A DNA stretch of 57,595 bases from FEN-1297 sp964530445 (GTDB lineage: Bacteria > Bacteroidota > Ignavibacteria > Ignavibacteriales > Ignavibacteriaceae). The stretch is from the NCBI GenBank assembly GCA_964530445.1, contig CAZHBJ010000004.1:1-57595 (forward strand), written 5' to 3'. The translations under genes and the position numbers were made by a program. The stretch's first letter is position 1; every line of letters begins with the position of its first letter. Below the pieces are notes generated by a model. It was given only the letters and a program-made list of their open reading frames with translations, did no database searches and was not told the DNA's origin. Shown piece after piece: positions 1 to 9,899 of the stretch.

Positions 1-1
1 T

Positions 2-904
2 GAATTTGCACGGTTGAAATTAAACTATACCTTAACTAGCAAACGTAAACTTTTGCAATTAGTTCAAGACGGATATGTAGACGGGTGGGATGATCCGAGA
101 ATGCCTACTATTTCTGCTTTAAGAAGAAGAGGGTTTACTCCGGAATCAATAGTTAATTTTTCAGAGATAGTGGGCGTGGCAAAACGTGATGCTTTTACGG
201 ATATTGCTTTACTTGAATATGCAGTTCGTGAAGACTTGAATAAGCATTCGCAGCGTGTTATGGCTGTTTTGAATCCTTTGAAAGTAATAATAACAAATTA
301 TCCTGAAAATTCGGTAGAAGAATTGGAAGCTGTAAATAATCCTGAAGATCCTACAATGGGCACTCGTAAAATTCCTTTTTCGAAAGAATTATTTATTGAA
401 CAAACAGATTTTATGGAAAATCCACCTAAAGGTTTTCATAGACTGGTTCCCGGCGGAGAAGTTAGATTACGATATGCTTATATAATAAAATGTGAGGAAG
501 TAATAAAAAACGATGCCGGAGAAATTGTCGAACTTCGTTGTACTTTTGATACCGAAACAAAAAGCGGAACCGGAACAAGCAAAAAGAAAGTAAAAGGAAC
601 AATTCATTGGGTTTCTGCAGAACATGCCTTAAATGCGGAAGTAAGATTGTACGATAGATTATTTACAATTGAAGATCCTGGTACTGAAGAAAAATGGTTA
701 AGTTATATCAATCCAAAATCATTGGATATTTTACCTAATGTTTTAATAGAACCGTCTTTAAGAAACTCCAAACCCGGCAGCAGGTATCAATTCGAAAGAT
801 TGGGATATTTTTGTGTAGATATTAAAAATACGACGAATGAAAAATTAGTCTTCAATCGAACTGTTACTTTAAGAGATAGTTGGGCTAAAAACGTAAAAAA
901 ATAA
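2..904 (+). CDS. glnS: Glutaminyl-tRNA synthetase, C-terminal part (cut by window edge)
   Basis: Charges tRNA-Gln with glutamine in the cytosol. The reading frame is open from base 2 (EFARLKLNYT...), so this is the 3' part of a longer gene and the TTG at 14 is not a real start. Seen here are the class I KMSKS-equivalent loop (TSKRKLLQLV), the GlnRS signature GWDDPRMPTISALRRRG, and then about 200 residues matching the two-barrel anticodon-binding region. The HIGH-motif half lies outside the window. The gene converges on gltX with a 2-base gap. Having both enzymes suggests direct Gln-tRNA charging instead of the amidotransferase route, although GatCAB could be encoded elsewhere. Confidence 0.95.
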   Translation, partial: EFARLKLNYTLTSKRKLLQLVQDGYVDGWDDPRMPTISALRRRGFTPESIVNFSEIVGVAKRDAFTDIALLEYAVREDLNKHSQRVMAVLNPLKVIITNYPENSVEELEAVNNPEDPTMGTRKIPFSKELFIEQTDFMENPPKGFHRLVPGGEVRLRYAYIIKCEEVIKNDAGEIVELRCTFDTETKSGTGTSKKKVKGTIHWVSAEHALNAEVRLYDRLFTIEDPGTEEKWLSYINPKSLDILPNVLIEPSLRNSKPGSRYQFERLGYFCVDIKNTTNEKLVFNRTVTLRDSWAKNVKK

Positions 905-906
905 TT

Positions 907-2364
907 TTATTTGATTATTTCTATAGCACGGTCAATTCTTTGGAGAACTTCATCTTTGCCAAGAATGTTTAGCAAATCGAACATTCCGGGTCCTGTACTC
1001 ATTCCGGATACTGCTAATCTTAAAGGATGTATAAGTTTGCCTTTACCAATACCCAGTTCTTCAGCGGTAATTGCTAATGCACTTTCATAATTTTCTTTGT
1101 TAGGATTGGAGAATTGAGAAAACTTATCTTTCAATTTTCTTAAATATTCAGGGGTTTCAGTTTTCCAATTTTTTGTTATTGCACTTTCGTCATATTCTTT
1201 TGGTGCTTCAAAAAAGTAAGGACTTTTTGTTAAATAATCTTGAATAAAAGATACACGTTCTTTCATAACATCAACTATTTTTAAAAGATAGTCGTCATCA
1301 AAATTTTTATCTTTAAATTCTGAATCAGCCAAAGATTCTTTTAACATCAAAAGAAGTTGGCTGTCGGGTTTTTTACGAAGATGTTCTGCATTAAGCCAAT
1401 TTAATTTTTCAAGGTCGAAAACTGAGCCTGATTTGTTAACTCTTTCCAAACTGAATTTTTCAATTAACTCATTGAGATAGTAAAATTCTTTATCATCACC
1501 GGCATTCCATCCGAGTAATGCTACAAAATTTATTAATGCTTCACTTAAAAATCCCTTCCCTTTGTAATCCTCAACAGCAACATCGCCTTGTCTTTTACTT
1601 AATTTCGATCTATCGGGATTTAACAATAGCGGAAGATGTGCGAATACAGGTTTTTCCCAACCGAAAAATTCATAAAGAAGAATATGCTTTGGAGTTGAGG
1701 AAAGCCATTCTTCTCCACGGATTACGTGGCTTATATTCATCAAATGATCATCAACTACATTTGCAAGATGATATGTAGGAAAGCCGTCGCTTTTAATTAA
1801 TACCTGGTCATCTACATTATTGCTGTTAAATTCCACTGTACCCCTAACTATATCATCAAAAACAATTTTTTGCCCGGGTTCAACATTTAATCTGACAACA
1901 TGAGAGGTTTTATTCGAAAGATTTTCTTCTATTTCGGATTTACTCAAATGTAGACAATGTTTATCGTATTTAGCCTGAGGCAATTTTTGGCGCTGTTGTT
2001 CTTTACGTAATTCATCCAATCTCTCCGGAGTGCAAAAACAATAATATGCTTTACCCTGAGAAATTAGATTATCCGCATGTTTATGATAAAGTTCCAATCT
2101 TTGAGACTGCATGTAAGGTCCGAATTCTCCTTCTATACCAGGTCCTTCATCATATTCAAGTCCGCACCATTTTAAGGCTGCTATTAAATTATCAACTGCT
2201 CCTTCCACAAAACGGTTGCGGTCGGTATCTTCAATTCTTAAAATAAATTTGCCGTTTTTATTTTTTGCAAAGAGGTAGTTATATAATGCTGTTCTCAAAC
2301 CACCTACATGTAAATATCCTGTCGGACTAGGCGCAAATCTTACTCTGGGTTTTTCACTTATCAT
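907..2364 (-). CDS. gltX: Glutamyl-tRNA synthetase
   Basis: Attaches glutamate to tRNA-Glu. The N-terminus has the class I HIGH-type motif (APSPTGYLHVGGLRTALYN) and the middle has the KMSKS-type motif KLSKRQGD. The C-terminal third is the helical anticodon-binding domain, ending in the family-typical PLRLAVSG...GPGMFDLLNILG block. At about 485 residues it is full length. The frame also opens at a TTG (2370), but the ATG at 2364, giving MISEKPRVRFAPSPTG, matches the usual family N-terminus. It is convergent with glnS, with no visible terminator between the two genes. Confidence 0.96.
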   Translation of the reverse strand: MISEKPRVRFAPSPTGYLHVGGLRTALYNYLFAKNKNGKFILRIEDTDRNRFVEGAVDNLIAALKWCGLEYDEGPGIEGEFGPYMQSQRLELYHKHADNLISQGKAYYCFCTPERLDELRKEQQRQKLPQAKYDKHCLHLSKSEIEENLSNKTSHVVRLNVEPGQKIVFDDIVRGTVEFNSNNVDDQVLIKSDGFPTYHLANVVDDHLMNISHVIRGEEWLSSTPKHILLYEFFGWEKPVFAHLPLLLNPDRSKLSKRQGDVAVEDYKGKGFLSEALINFVALLGWNAGDDKEFYYLNELIEKFSLERVNKSGSVFDLEKLNWLNAEHLRKKPDSQLLLMLKESLADSEFKDKNFDDDYLLKIVDVMKERVSFIQDYLTKSPYFFEAPKEYDESAITKNWKTETPEYLRKLKDKFSQFSNPNKENYESALAITAEELGIGKGKLIHPLRLAVSGMSTGPGMFDLLNILGKDEVLQRIDRAIEIIK

Positions 2365-2551
2365 GTGCAATTAAAATAATTATTAAACATATAGAATTAA
2401 TTAGATGTATCTTAAAATATCATTGGAAATAAGAAAGATGTGCTTAAACCATGAAGACTTTTAGAATTAAAACTATCAAAGAAAAGATAAATAAAAATAT
2501 ACTGCACTGTAAATAAAATAAATAGCTTAACTTTAATCTAAATTAATTAAG

Positions 2552-4909
2552 CTAACTTACTTTTATTTTACTTTCGGTATAATATTTAACTTTCTCAATA
2601 AATTCCTGGCTGTCGATAGGCTTAGGAATATAATCCGTTGCTCCGGCTTCAATACATTTTTCTCTATCGCCTTTCATTGCAAATGCTGTTAGTGCAATAA
2701 TAGGAGTTTCTTTATAATTAGGTAATTGCCGGATTTTTTCGGTAGCCTCAAAACCGTTCATTACGGGCATTTGCATATCCATTAGAATTAAGTCGAAATA
2801 CTGTCTTTTCACGGCTTCAACAGCTTCAGCTCCGTTTTCAACAACTATAATAGAATCAAAATTATTTTTCTTAAGCAGCCTGGTTACAATTATCTGAGAG
2901 TGTTTATAATCTTCGACCAATAAAATTTTTACGCCTTCTTTCTGCTTTTCAACTTCTTCTTGAGTAGAGGGCTTATCGAAGCTGTTAATCATCTGGGTAA
3001 TTGTATCCGAAAGTTCTTCTATATTTGTACTTCTCTTTTCCAAAAGATCGGCAAAAAGTCCGTCAATCTTTCTTAAATCATCCTGATAATTTTCTTTGCC
3101 TGTATAAATAATTATTGGAAGCTTGGCAAATTTGGGCTTGGATTTAATAATCTTTATTAAATCGAATCCGTTAATTTCAGGCATATCAAGATCTATTATC
3201 GCAATATCCAGTTGAAGTGAATCGAGTTTATCGATAACTCTAACCGGATGAGATTCCGCTATGGCATTATATCCAGCTTGATCTATCGCTTCTTTAATAA
3301 GATTCAGGGTAGGGACATCATCATCTACAATTAATATATTTGAATCTTTTCTGAGTTTATAGCTAGTTAGAACTTCAACAAGATATTTGTATTTTATGGG
3401 TTTAACAAAATATTCAACTGCTCCCAATAAAAATGCTTTTTGCTGTTCAGCTTCTACAGAACAAACAATAACAGGGGTATTCTTTGCATTTTTGTGCTCC
3501 CTTATTCTCTTAAGCAAATCAAATCCATTTGTATCCGGCAGTATTATATCCATAAGAACCGCAAGAAAAACTTCTTTGTCAATTGATTTAAGTGCTTGAT
3601 CTGCTGAATTTACTATTGTCGGTTCATAACCCCATTTATTTAAATAATTGCTTAATAGTTTGGAGGTTGCATAATCGTCTTCCACAACCAGTACTCTATT
3701 TTTCTTATCAGGTTTAGGCAGCGATACTATTTGTTTTTCAATTGTGGACAACGGTTCCATACCGATTGTAAAGCTGTAGGTTGTACCTTTTCCTACAAGA
3801 CTTGTGACGGAAATTTCGCCATTTAAAAATTCTATATATTTTTTAGCCAAGATTAAGCCTAATCCAGAGGCGCTGCCTATTTTGGTATTGCTCAATTCGG
3901 AAAGAGCAAAAGGCTTAAAAATTTCACTCAGCTTATTTGATGAAATACCTATACTTGAATCGGCTATCCTAAAGTTCAATTTATCTTTTGAAGGAGCAGA
4001 AATTGAAATGGAAATTTTTCCTCTTTCGGTTAATCTTAGAGATGCCGTAATTATATTAATAAGTATGTATCTTAATTTTTGTGCATCCAGTTTAACGGGA
4101 GCATTCAATTCATTATCTATATTAATTATAAATTCAATTTTGTTTTTATTAACTTTTTCCGAGAATAGGCTGATTATTTCATCTACAAAGTTTTTTAAAT
4201 CTACATTTGCCGTAGTTTCCTTATTTTGTCCGGTGTCTATTTTAGCCAGGTCGATAAGATCGTTAATTAATGATAATAAATTAAATGCGTTGTCTTTCAA
4301 AGTCGACACATATTCTGCTTGAGAAGAAGTAAGGTTATCTTCATTTAACAATGAAGCGAAGCCCATAATGCTGTTAGTAGGAGTTCTAAGCTCGTGTGCA
4401 ATGTCCCTAATTATTTCACTGGTTGAAGAAGAAGTTCCGCCGTTGTTGTACATCCAAAGATTCAGAATATTCCCAACTGCTTCACCAATCAATTTGATAT
4501 TGTCCAGATCAACATTTATAAAAGGTGTCTTTTTTGCAACCTTTAATAAAATATCTTCCGAACCTTCAAGTTTTATAAAAAGACATCCTTCATAAACTAC
4601 ATATTCCGATGCTTGTAATTCGCAATCTACATTAGTGCTGAACATTGTCGGACCGAGCCGTTCTTTTAGCGATTTACAAGCCGAACAACTGTAAGCTGCA
4701 TTTTTTGAATAGCTTTTTTTAGCATCGCCGGCTTTCCCCAATAAAATCATGTTTCCGTTTTCATTTACTTTTAATAAAATAACAGCATGGAACTCATATT
4801 CACTTATTAGAAATTCGGAAAGTGTATCGGGAAGGTTTTGAGACTTATTTAATGCAAGCTTAAGCAAATTATTATATTTTGTTAAAAACTCAATTTTAGA
4901 ACTTTGCAT
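2552..4909 (-). CDS. Hybrid histidine kinase with three C-terminal receiver domains
   Basis: Predicted soluble signalling protein with no membrane segment. Residues 1–155 look like a GAF-type sensor and contain the cysteine pair CSAC at 75–78. The dimerisation domain has phospho-acceptor His172 (AHELRTPTNS), followed by a GHKL ATPase domain (about 240–385). Three receivers follow, with phospho-Asp in VLMDIILP (454), IIDLDMP (573) and LILMDMQMP (711). The ATPase site is atypical. The N-box reads NIITAS, with Ala289 where a Mg/ATP-coordinating Asn is expected, and the G1 box is DSSIGI instead of DxGxG; the GLGL of G2 is kept. Autophosphorylation may therefore be weak or absent. No partner regulator is adjacent, so the signal and output are unknown. 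Confidence 0.9.
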   Translation of the reverse strand: MQSSKIEFLTKYNNLLKLALNKSQNLPDTLSEFLISEYEFHAVILLKVNENGNMILLGKAGDAKKSYSKNAAYSCSACKSLKERLGPTMFSTNVDCELQASEYVVYEGCLFIKLEGSEDILLKVAKKTPFINVDLDNIKLIGEAVGNILNLWMYNNGGTSSSTSEIIRDIAHELRTPTNSIMGFASLLNEDNLTSSQAEYVSTLKDNAFNLLSLINDLIDLAKIDTGQNKETTANVDLKNFVDEIISLFSEKVNKNKIEFIINIDNELNAPVKLDAQKLRYILINIITASLRLTERGKISISISAPSKDKLNFRIADSSIGISSNKLSEIFKPFALSELSNTKIGSASGLGLILAKKYIEFLNGEISVTSLVGKGTTYSFTIGMEPLSTIEKQIVSLPKPDKKNRVLVVEDDYATSKLLSNYLNKWGYEPTIVNSADQALKSIDKEVFLAVLMDIILPDTNGFDLLKRIREHKNAKNTPVIVCSVEAEQQKAFLLGAVEYFVKPIKYKYLVEVLTSYKLRKDSNILIVDDDVPTLNLIKEAIDQAGYNAIAESHPVRVIDKLDSLQLDIAIIDLDMPEINGFDLIKIIKSKPKFAKLPIIIYTGKENYQDDLRKIDGLFADLLEKRSTNIEELSDTITQMINSFDKPSTQEEVEKQKEGVKILLVEDYKHSQIIVTRLLKKNNFDSIIVVENGAEAVEAVKRQYFDLILMDMQMPVMNGFEATEKIRQLPNYKETPIIALTAFAMKGDREKCIEAGATDYIPKPIDSQEFIEKVKYYTESKIKVS

Positions 4910-5269
4910 GCTTTGCCCTTATTTGCGTAATAATAAATCTTAAATAGTATTAAATTTACATCAATTACAAATATAAATATTTAAAATTCAAAATGAAAAA
5001 GCGATTCTCTCGTTTTAATTTCAATTTTAACCTTTATTCTCTTAAAATCAAAATCATATCAAATTAATATATCGATTATTTTTTTATTTTTTTTAGTGAA
5101 ATGTGAATAGAGTTTATAAAATAATGCATGAATTAAATATAATTGAATTATTCGGTAAATTATTAATTATACCGTACACCTAAAAAGTGAAGTAATTTGA
5201 TTATTTTGTAGGATTTTAACGATTAAAATCGGATTTAATAATTGAATAAAATCCAAATAACTGCATTTT
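4910..5269. other. Intergenic region, 360 bases
   Basis: Very AT-rich spacer between two minus-strand genes. An 8-bp inverted repeat with a 3-base loop (GATTTTAA at 5212–5219 and TTAAAATC at 5223–5230) lies 40 bases past the 3' end of the M1 peptidase gene. It might be a weak terminator, but it lacks GC pairs and a T tract. No ORF or RNA gene was recognised. Confidence 0.4.
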
Positions 5270-7240
5270 TCACTTCATTTTACTGCCTGATGTCCAAACA
5301 TTATTTGAAGTATCTACATCAGGTAATTTATTATCAGGATCAATAATTACAGAATCTATCATACTTGTGGAATTATATTTAAAAGTCCATTTACCGCTTC
5401 GCTGCCATATTTCTACCGGCAGATTTACGATTCCCGAGTGCCCGTTTTTTTCTTTAACCTTAACGGTAACAGGCATTACCATTTGATTTTTATTCTCAAT
5501 TGTGATTAAAACTCCTTTAGAAGTATCGTTATCAACATATTTAACATCTTTTACTGCCTGGTCCAATGTCCAGTTTTTATAAAACCATTCTTTCCAGAAC
5601 CAATCCAAATCTTCACCGGCTGCGTCATTCATAGTTCTAAAAAAATCTTTTGGCGTAGGATGTTTATAAGCCCATCTCTTAATGTAGGTTCTAAAAGCAA
5701 AATCAAATCTGTTAGGAGTTAATATATAATTTCTCAATATATATAATCCTAATGCCGGTTTAAAATATGCTTGTATTCCCAATTCTCTAGACGGGAAGTC
5801 ATCTGGGTAAGTCATAATAGGATCTATGTTTTTTTGAGTTAAGAAAGGTACTATCATTCTTGCATTACCTCCCATCGTTTTGAACTCACCGTGATTATAT
5901 GCAAGCGTGGAATAAATATTAATAAACGTATTAAATCCTTCATCCATCCATGCATATTCTCTTTCATCCGAACCTACAATCATTGGAAACCATGTATGTC
6001 CAACTTCATGCGTGGTTACAGCCCACAGCCCCCTGAATTTATATTTCCAGCCGCAGAAAACGATACCGGGATATTCCATACCATGAACAATGCCGGCAAC
6101 ATTAACCATTGACGGGTATGGATATTCATACCACATTTTTGAGTTGGTTTCTATGGTACTTTTTACAAATTCTGTAGATTTTCCCCATGCGGAATCGGAG
6201 GAAGATTCTTTGGGGTAAACCGACATACAAAGAACAGATTTACCATTTGAAAGATGCGCTTCGGCAGCATCCCAAACAAATGCATTTGAACAGGCCCAAG
6301 AAACGTCCCGTGAATTTTTCATTCTAAAATGCCAGATAAGATTACCATTTTTTACGGGACGTGTTTCCGGTTTGTTTGTTTCCGCTGGATTAATGATATA
6401 TACCGTACTATCACTTTGGGAGGCTTTATCCAATCTATTAATTTCTGTTTTAGTTAAGACATCTTCAGGATTTTGTAATTTCCCGGAAGCAACTACTATT
6501 TGATTTGAAGGTACTGTAATATTAAAATCAAAATTTCCATAATCCAAATAAAATTCCCCGGCTCCTAAATAGGGGAGTGTATTCCATCCGATAATATCAT
6601 CATATACTTCCATCCTTGGGTACCATTGAGCTATTTCATATATAACTCCGTTTTTAGTTTTTAAATATCCCATTCGGTCTGATCCGTATTGAGGAATTGA
6701 AAAACCATATTGAATATCTATTTCAATTTTACCTCCTTTAGGTTCCAAAGGCTCTGGCAAAATTATCTGCATTCTAGTATCCGTAACTAAATAGTTTGCC
6801 TTTGTAGTATTCCCATCCTGAATAATTTTCACTGATTTTAATTCATAACCTTTAGTATAACTCCTACCGCCGAATCTGTAACCGCCAACCGGAGTAGTCA
6901 ATGTTCCGCGGGAATCCTTTTTAAAAAGATTTTGATCTAATTGGAGCCATAAATAAGATAACTTATCCGGGCTGTTGTTTGTATATGTAATTCTTACATT
7001 TCCTGAAATACTTTTTGTGGCGGTATCAAGCGAAGCGTCAATTTTATAATCCGCTTCGTTTTTCCAATATTCAGGACCGGGAGCACCGCTGCCGCTTCTA
7101 TAAACAGTTCCGGGGCTGCTTAAAAAATTAGGATCAAAAACTTTCTGAGGATTATACTTGTTTTTTTTCTGTCCAAAATTACTGCAGTTTAAAAAAATAA
7201 TTAGTGAAAGAATTAAGAAGGAAGAAAATTTTGTTTTCAT
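5270..7240 (-). CDS. Secreted M1-family zinc metallopeptidase (copy 1)
   Basis: Predicted exported aminopeptidase-like gluzincin. After an N-terminal signal of about 23 residues, an N-terminal beta domain (roughly 45–260) precedes the thermolysin-like domain. The zinc site HEVGHTW begins at His411, and the third ligand Glu lies in WMDEGFNTF about 20 residues later. The upstream GMEYPG stands in the place of the M1 GAMEN substrate-recognition motif. A C-terminal beta domain follows, without a T9SS sorting domain. A Cys near the signal cleavage point (FLNC) might be lipidated, but it is not a clean lipobox. GGTGA just upstream of the ATG supports the start. The next gene upstream encodes a close paralogue. 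Confidence 0.88.
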   Translation of the reverse strand: MKTKFSSFLILSLIIFLNCSNFGQKKNKYNPQKVFDPNFLSSPGTVYRSGSGAPGPEYWKNEADYKIDASLDTATKSISGNVRITYTNNSPDKLSYLWLQLDQNLFKKDSRGTLTTPVGGYRFGGRSYTKGYELKSVKIIQDGNTTKANYLVTDTRMQIILPEPLEPKGGKIEIDIQYGFSIPQYGSDRMGYLKTKNGVIYEIAQWYPRMEVYDDIIGWNTLPYLGAGEFYLDYGNFDFNITVPSNQIVVASGKLQNPEDVLTKTEINRLDKASQSDSTVYIINPAETNKPETRPVKNGNLIWHFRMKNSRDVSWACSNAFVWDAAEAHLSNGKSVLCMSVYPKESSSDSAWGKSTEFVKSTIETNSKMWYEYPYPSMVNVAGIVHGMEYPGIVFCGWKYKFRGLWAVTTHEVGHTWFPMIVGSDEREYAWMDEGFNTFINIYSTLAYNHGEFKTMGGNARMIVPFLTQKNIDPIMTYPDDFPSRELGIQAYFKPALGLYILRNYILTPNRFDFAFRTYIKRWAYKHPTPKDFFRTMNDAAGEDLDWFWKEWFYKNWTLDQAVKDVKYVDNDTSKGVLITIENKNQMVMPVTVKVKEKNGHSGIVNLPVEIWQRSGKWTFKYNSTSMIDSVIIDPDNKLPDVDTSNNVWTSGSKMK

Positions 7241-7472
7241 AGTTATTCACCGAATGGAATTATGGGACAATATTGTTATTGGATATGCAAAAATTAAGGG
7301 CATATTAATTCAGAAAATGTCATGTCGATGGATTTAATAAGCAATTATTAAAATTGCATACTTATTGCATCCGATCATTAATAAATTTTTTTATAATTTA
7401 AAAACTTTCTTTTAAAACCTGATAATAATTTTTAAGTTATTCTCATAAAATTTAATTTCAAAGTTTATCCAA

Positions 7473-9455
7473 TCATTTGGTACCGGATGTCCAAATATTA
7501 TTAGATTCATTTACATCAGGCAGGTTTCGGTTCGGATCAACAATTACTGAGTCAATTAAACTGGAGGAATCATATTTAAACGTAAATTTTCCGGATCGTT
7601 CCCAAATTTCTACGGGTAATTTTTCAAAACCTTTATTACCGTTGGATTCTTTTACTTCGACTGTAACCGGCATTACCATCTGATTTTTGTTCTCAATTGT
7701 AATTAATGAGCCTTTTAAAGGATCATTATCAATATATTTAACCGATTTTACAGCCTGATCGAGTGTCCATGTTTTTACAAACCATTCTTTCCAGAACCAG
7801 TTTAAATTTTCACCGGAAGCATCATTCATCGTACGGAAAAAATCTTTAGGTGCAGGGTGCTTAAATGCCCATCTTTTAATATAAGTTCTAAAGGCATAAT
7901 CAAAACGTTTATGTCCTAAAACTTCCTCTCTAAGCATAACTAATCCTAAAGCGGTTTTATAATATTCCAAAGTATGGACAAATTGCCCTTTAATTGCATC
8001 CGCATATGAAATAATCGGCTGCGAATCTTTGCTTAAGAGAAACGGAACGATTTCTCTGGCCGGATCACCGCCTTTAGGTGCATATTCTCCATCCCGTTTG
8101 GGAAAGTACTCTCCATTGTTAAAATCTTTATAACTGTAAATATCAATAAAAGTATTAAAGCCTTCATCCATCCAGGCATTCTTTCTTTCATTCGAGCCTA
8201 CAATCATTGGAAACCATGTGTGTCCTATTTCATGGTTTGTTACCATCCAAAGAACTTTTCTTTTTGCGCGCCAGTGACAGAAGACAATTCCCGGATATTC
8301 CATTCCGCCAACCGGACCGCCGACCGTAACGGCATTCGGATAAGGATAGATATACCAATGTTTGGAAAATATTTCAACGCTTCTTTTTAAATATTCGGTT
8401 GATCTTCCCCAGGCAGAGTCACCACTGCTTTCTACAGGATAAACAGACATTGCCAACGACTTTTTCCCACCTGGAAGATTAATTCTTGCTGCAGACCATA
8501 TAAATGCTTTTGAAGCAGCCCATGATACATCCCGGGAATTTTTCATTTTAAAATGCCATGTTAATCTTCCCGAATGAACCGGGCGGGAATCCGGACTATT
8601 TATTTCCGATTCGTTGCGGATAAATATTGTTGTATCACTTCGTTTTGCTTTTTCCAGTTCATTAATCTCATGTTTTGTTAAAACTTGTTTCGGATTTAAT
8701 AATTCTCCCGATCCCACAACTATCATATTCCAGGGTACATTGATAGTATAATCAAAATTTCCATAATCCAGGTAGAATTCGCCGGCTCCTAAAAACGGAA
8801 GATTATTCCATCCGGTTAAATCATCATAGACTGCCATGCGCGGATACCATTGTGCTATATCGAAAATCTTTCCGTTTTTGGTTTCCATATAACCGGACCT
8901 GCCCATATTTTTGGGCGCTATATTAAAGGAGTACTCAATTATTATTTCTAGTTTACCGCCTTTGGCTTTCAAATATCCCGGCAGTTTAATCTGCATTCGT
9001 GTGTCATTGATTAAATAGTCTGCTTTTAATTTTCGTCCGCGGTAATTTATTTTTACCGATTTAATTTTATAACCGCCGTCAAAGCTTTTTCTTTTTAAAA
9101 ACGTGTTAGAAGTAATAGAGCTTCTGGAACTGTCGTTAAATCTATTTTGATCAAGCTGAAGCCAAACATAAGATAAATTATCAGGACTGTTATTGGTATA
9201 AGTTATACGGTCTTCACCGCTTATTTGATTTTTGACTTCATCCAATTTAACTGAAATCTTATAATCTGCCTCATTCTGCCAATAACCGGGTCCCGGTTGT
9301 CCGTCAGCACTGCGATAATAAGTTCCCGGTCTGCTATCAAACATGGGATCAAAAACTTTCCGGGGATTGTAGCCGTTTTTCTCTTGTGCATACGAGATGA
9401 ATAAGAATTGGAACAAAAAGCTTATACTTAAAAGGGAGATAAATATTTTTTTCAT
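7473..9455 (-). CDS. Secreted M1-family zinc metallopeptidase (copy 2)
   Basis: Paralogue of the neighbouring M1 peptidase, of almost equal length (660 versus 656 residues) and collinear throughout. It has a signal peptide ending near SYAQ. The zinc motif HEIGHTWFP starts at about His408, with the downstream glutamate in WMDEGFNTF and a GGMEYPG substrate-recognition block. The C-terminal KNQMVMPVTVEVKE stretch is nearly identical to copy 1, pointing to tandem duplication. Differences concentrate around residues 440–500, where this copy has an insertion (YAPKGGDP) that may alter specificity. It is probably periplasmic or surface-associated. A 232-base spacer separates the copies, so each may have its own promoter. 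Confidence 0.88.
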   Translation of the reverse strand: MKKIFISLLSISFLFQFLFISYAQEKNGYNPRKVFDPMFDSRPGTYYRSADGQPGPGYWQNEADYKISVKLDEVKNQISGEDRITYTNNSPDNLSYVWLQLDQNRFNDSSRSSITSNTFLKRKSFDGGYKIKSVKINYRGRKLKADYLINDTRMQIKLPGYLKAKGGKLEIIIEYSFNIAPKNMGRSGYMETKNGKIFDIAQWYPRMAVYDDLTGWNNLPFLGAGEFYLDYGNFDYTINVPWNMIVVGSGELLNPKQVLTKHEINELEKAKRSDTTIFIRNESEINSPDSRPVHSGRLTWHFKMKNSRDVSWAASKAFIWSAARINLPGGKKSLAMSVYPVESSGDSAWGRSTEYLKRSVEIFSKHWYIYPYPNAVTVGGPVGGMEYPGIVFCHWRAKRKVLWMVTNHEIGHTWFPMIVGSNERKNAWMDEGFNTFIDIYSYKDFNNGEYFPKRDGEYAPKGGDPAREIVPFLLSKDSQPIISYADAIKGQFVHTLEYYKTALGLVMLREEVLGHKRFDYAFRTYIKRWAFKHPAPKDFFRTMNDASGENLNWFWKEWFVKTWTLDQAVKSVKYIDNDPLKGSLITIENKNQMVMPVTVEVKESNGNKGFEKLPVEIWERSGKFTFKYDSSSLIDSVIVDPNRNLPDVNESNNIWTSGTK

Positions 9456-9899
9456 TTTAACTCTTATTAAATAAATAATTGGATGGCGGTTAATTTAAAA
9501 TCTGCTCTCAATTAAAGAAAATAGTTATTACCAGCTTAAAAATGTTTATTCTACAAAAATAATTTGACGGGAACCTTTGGGAATATTGTGTTCCTTTTAT
9601 ATATAAACTCAATATTCGAAATATATATAATTAAAAAATATATAATGTTAACTTAAAATAATAGCTGAAAATAATAAATTTTGTCATTCAAATCACTTAA
9701 AAAATTCTAACGACTAATTGGATTCAAAACTTAGAGGTAATAATATCAACCTATTTTAATTTGAACTATTGCGATATAAATTTCGTCTAAAAATATTAGG
9801 TTATAATAAATATTGTTCGAAAATAACATTTACATTAAAAAAATGTTTATATTTTCTATTGAATTTTATTAGTTTGTACCAACATAATTTGAGATTAAA
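9456..9899. other. Divergent intergenic region, 444 bases
   Basis: AT-rich spacer between the divergently transcribed M1 peptidase and the zinc-ribbon/LemA/HtpX genes. It should contain promoters for both directions, but no confident -35/-10 pair, operator or RNA was recognised. Confidence 0.4.

Noticed and set aside
14..40. TTG at base 14 as the start of the first gene
   Set aside because: The frame is open to the window edge and the upstream residues match the GlnRS family, so the gene is truncated by the window.
3804..4322. 172-residue plus-strand ORF opposite the hybrid kinase
   Set aside because: It is antisense to the well-supported histidine kinase core, with no ribosome binding site or recognisable domain.
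5212..5230. AT-only hairpin downstream of the first M1 peptidase gene as a terminator
   Set aside because: The stem is only 8 bp with almost no GC pairs and lacks a T tract, so it is mentioned in the intergenic entry only.
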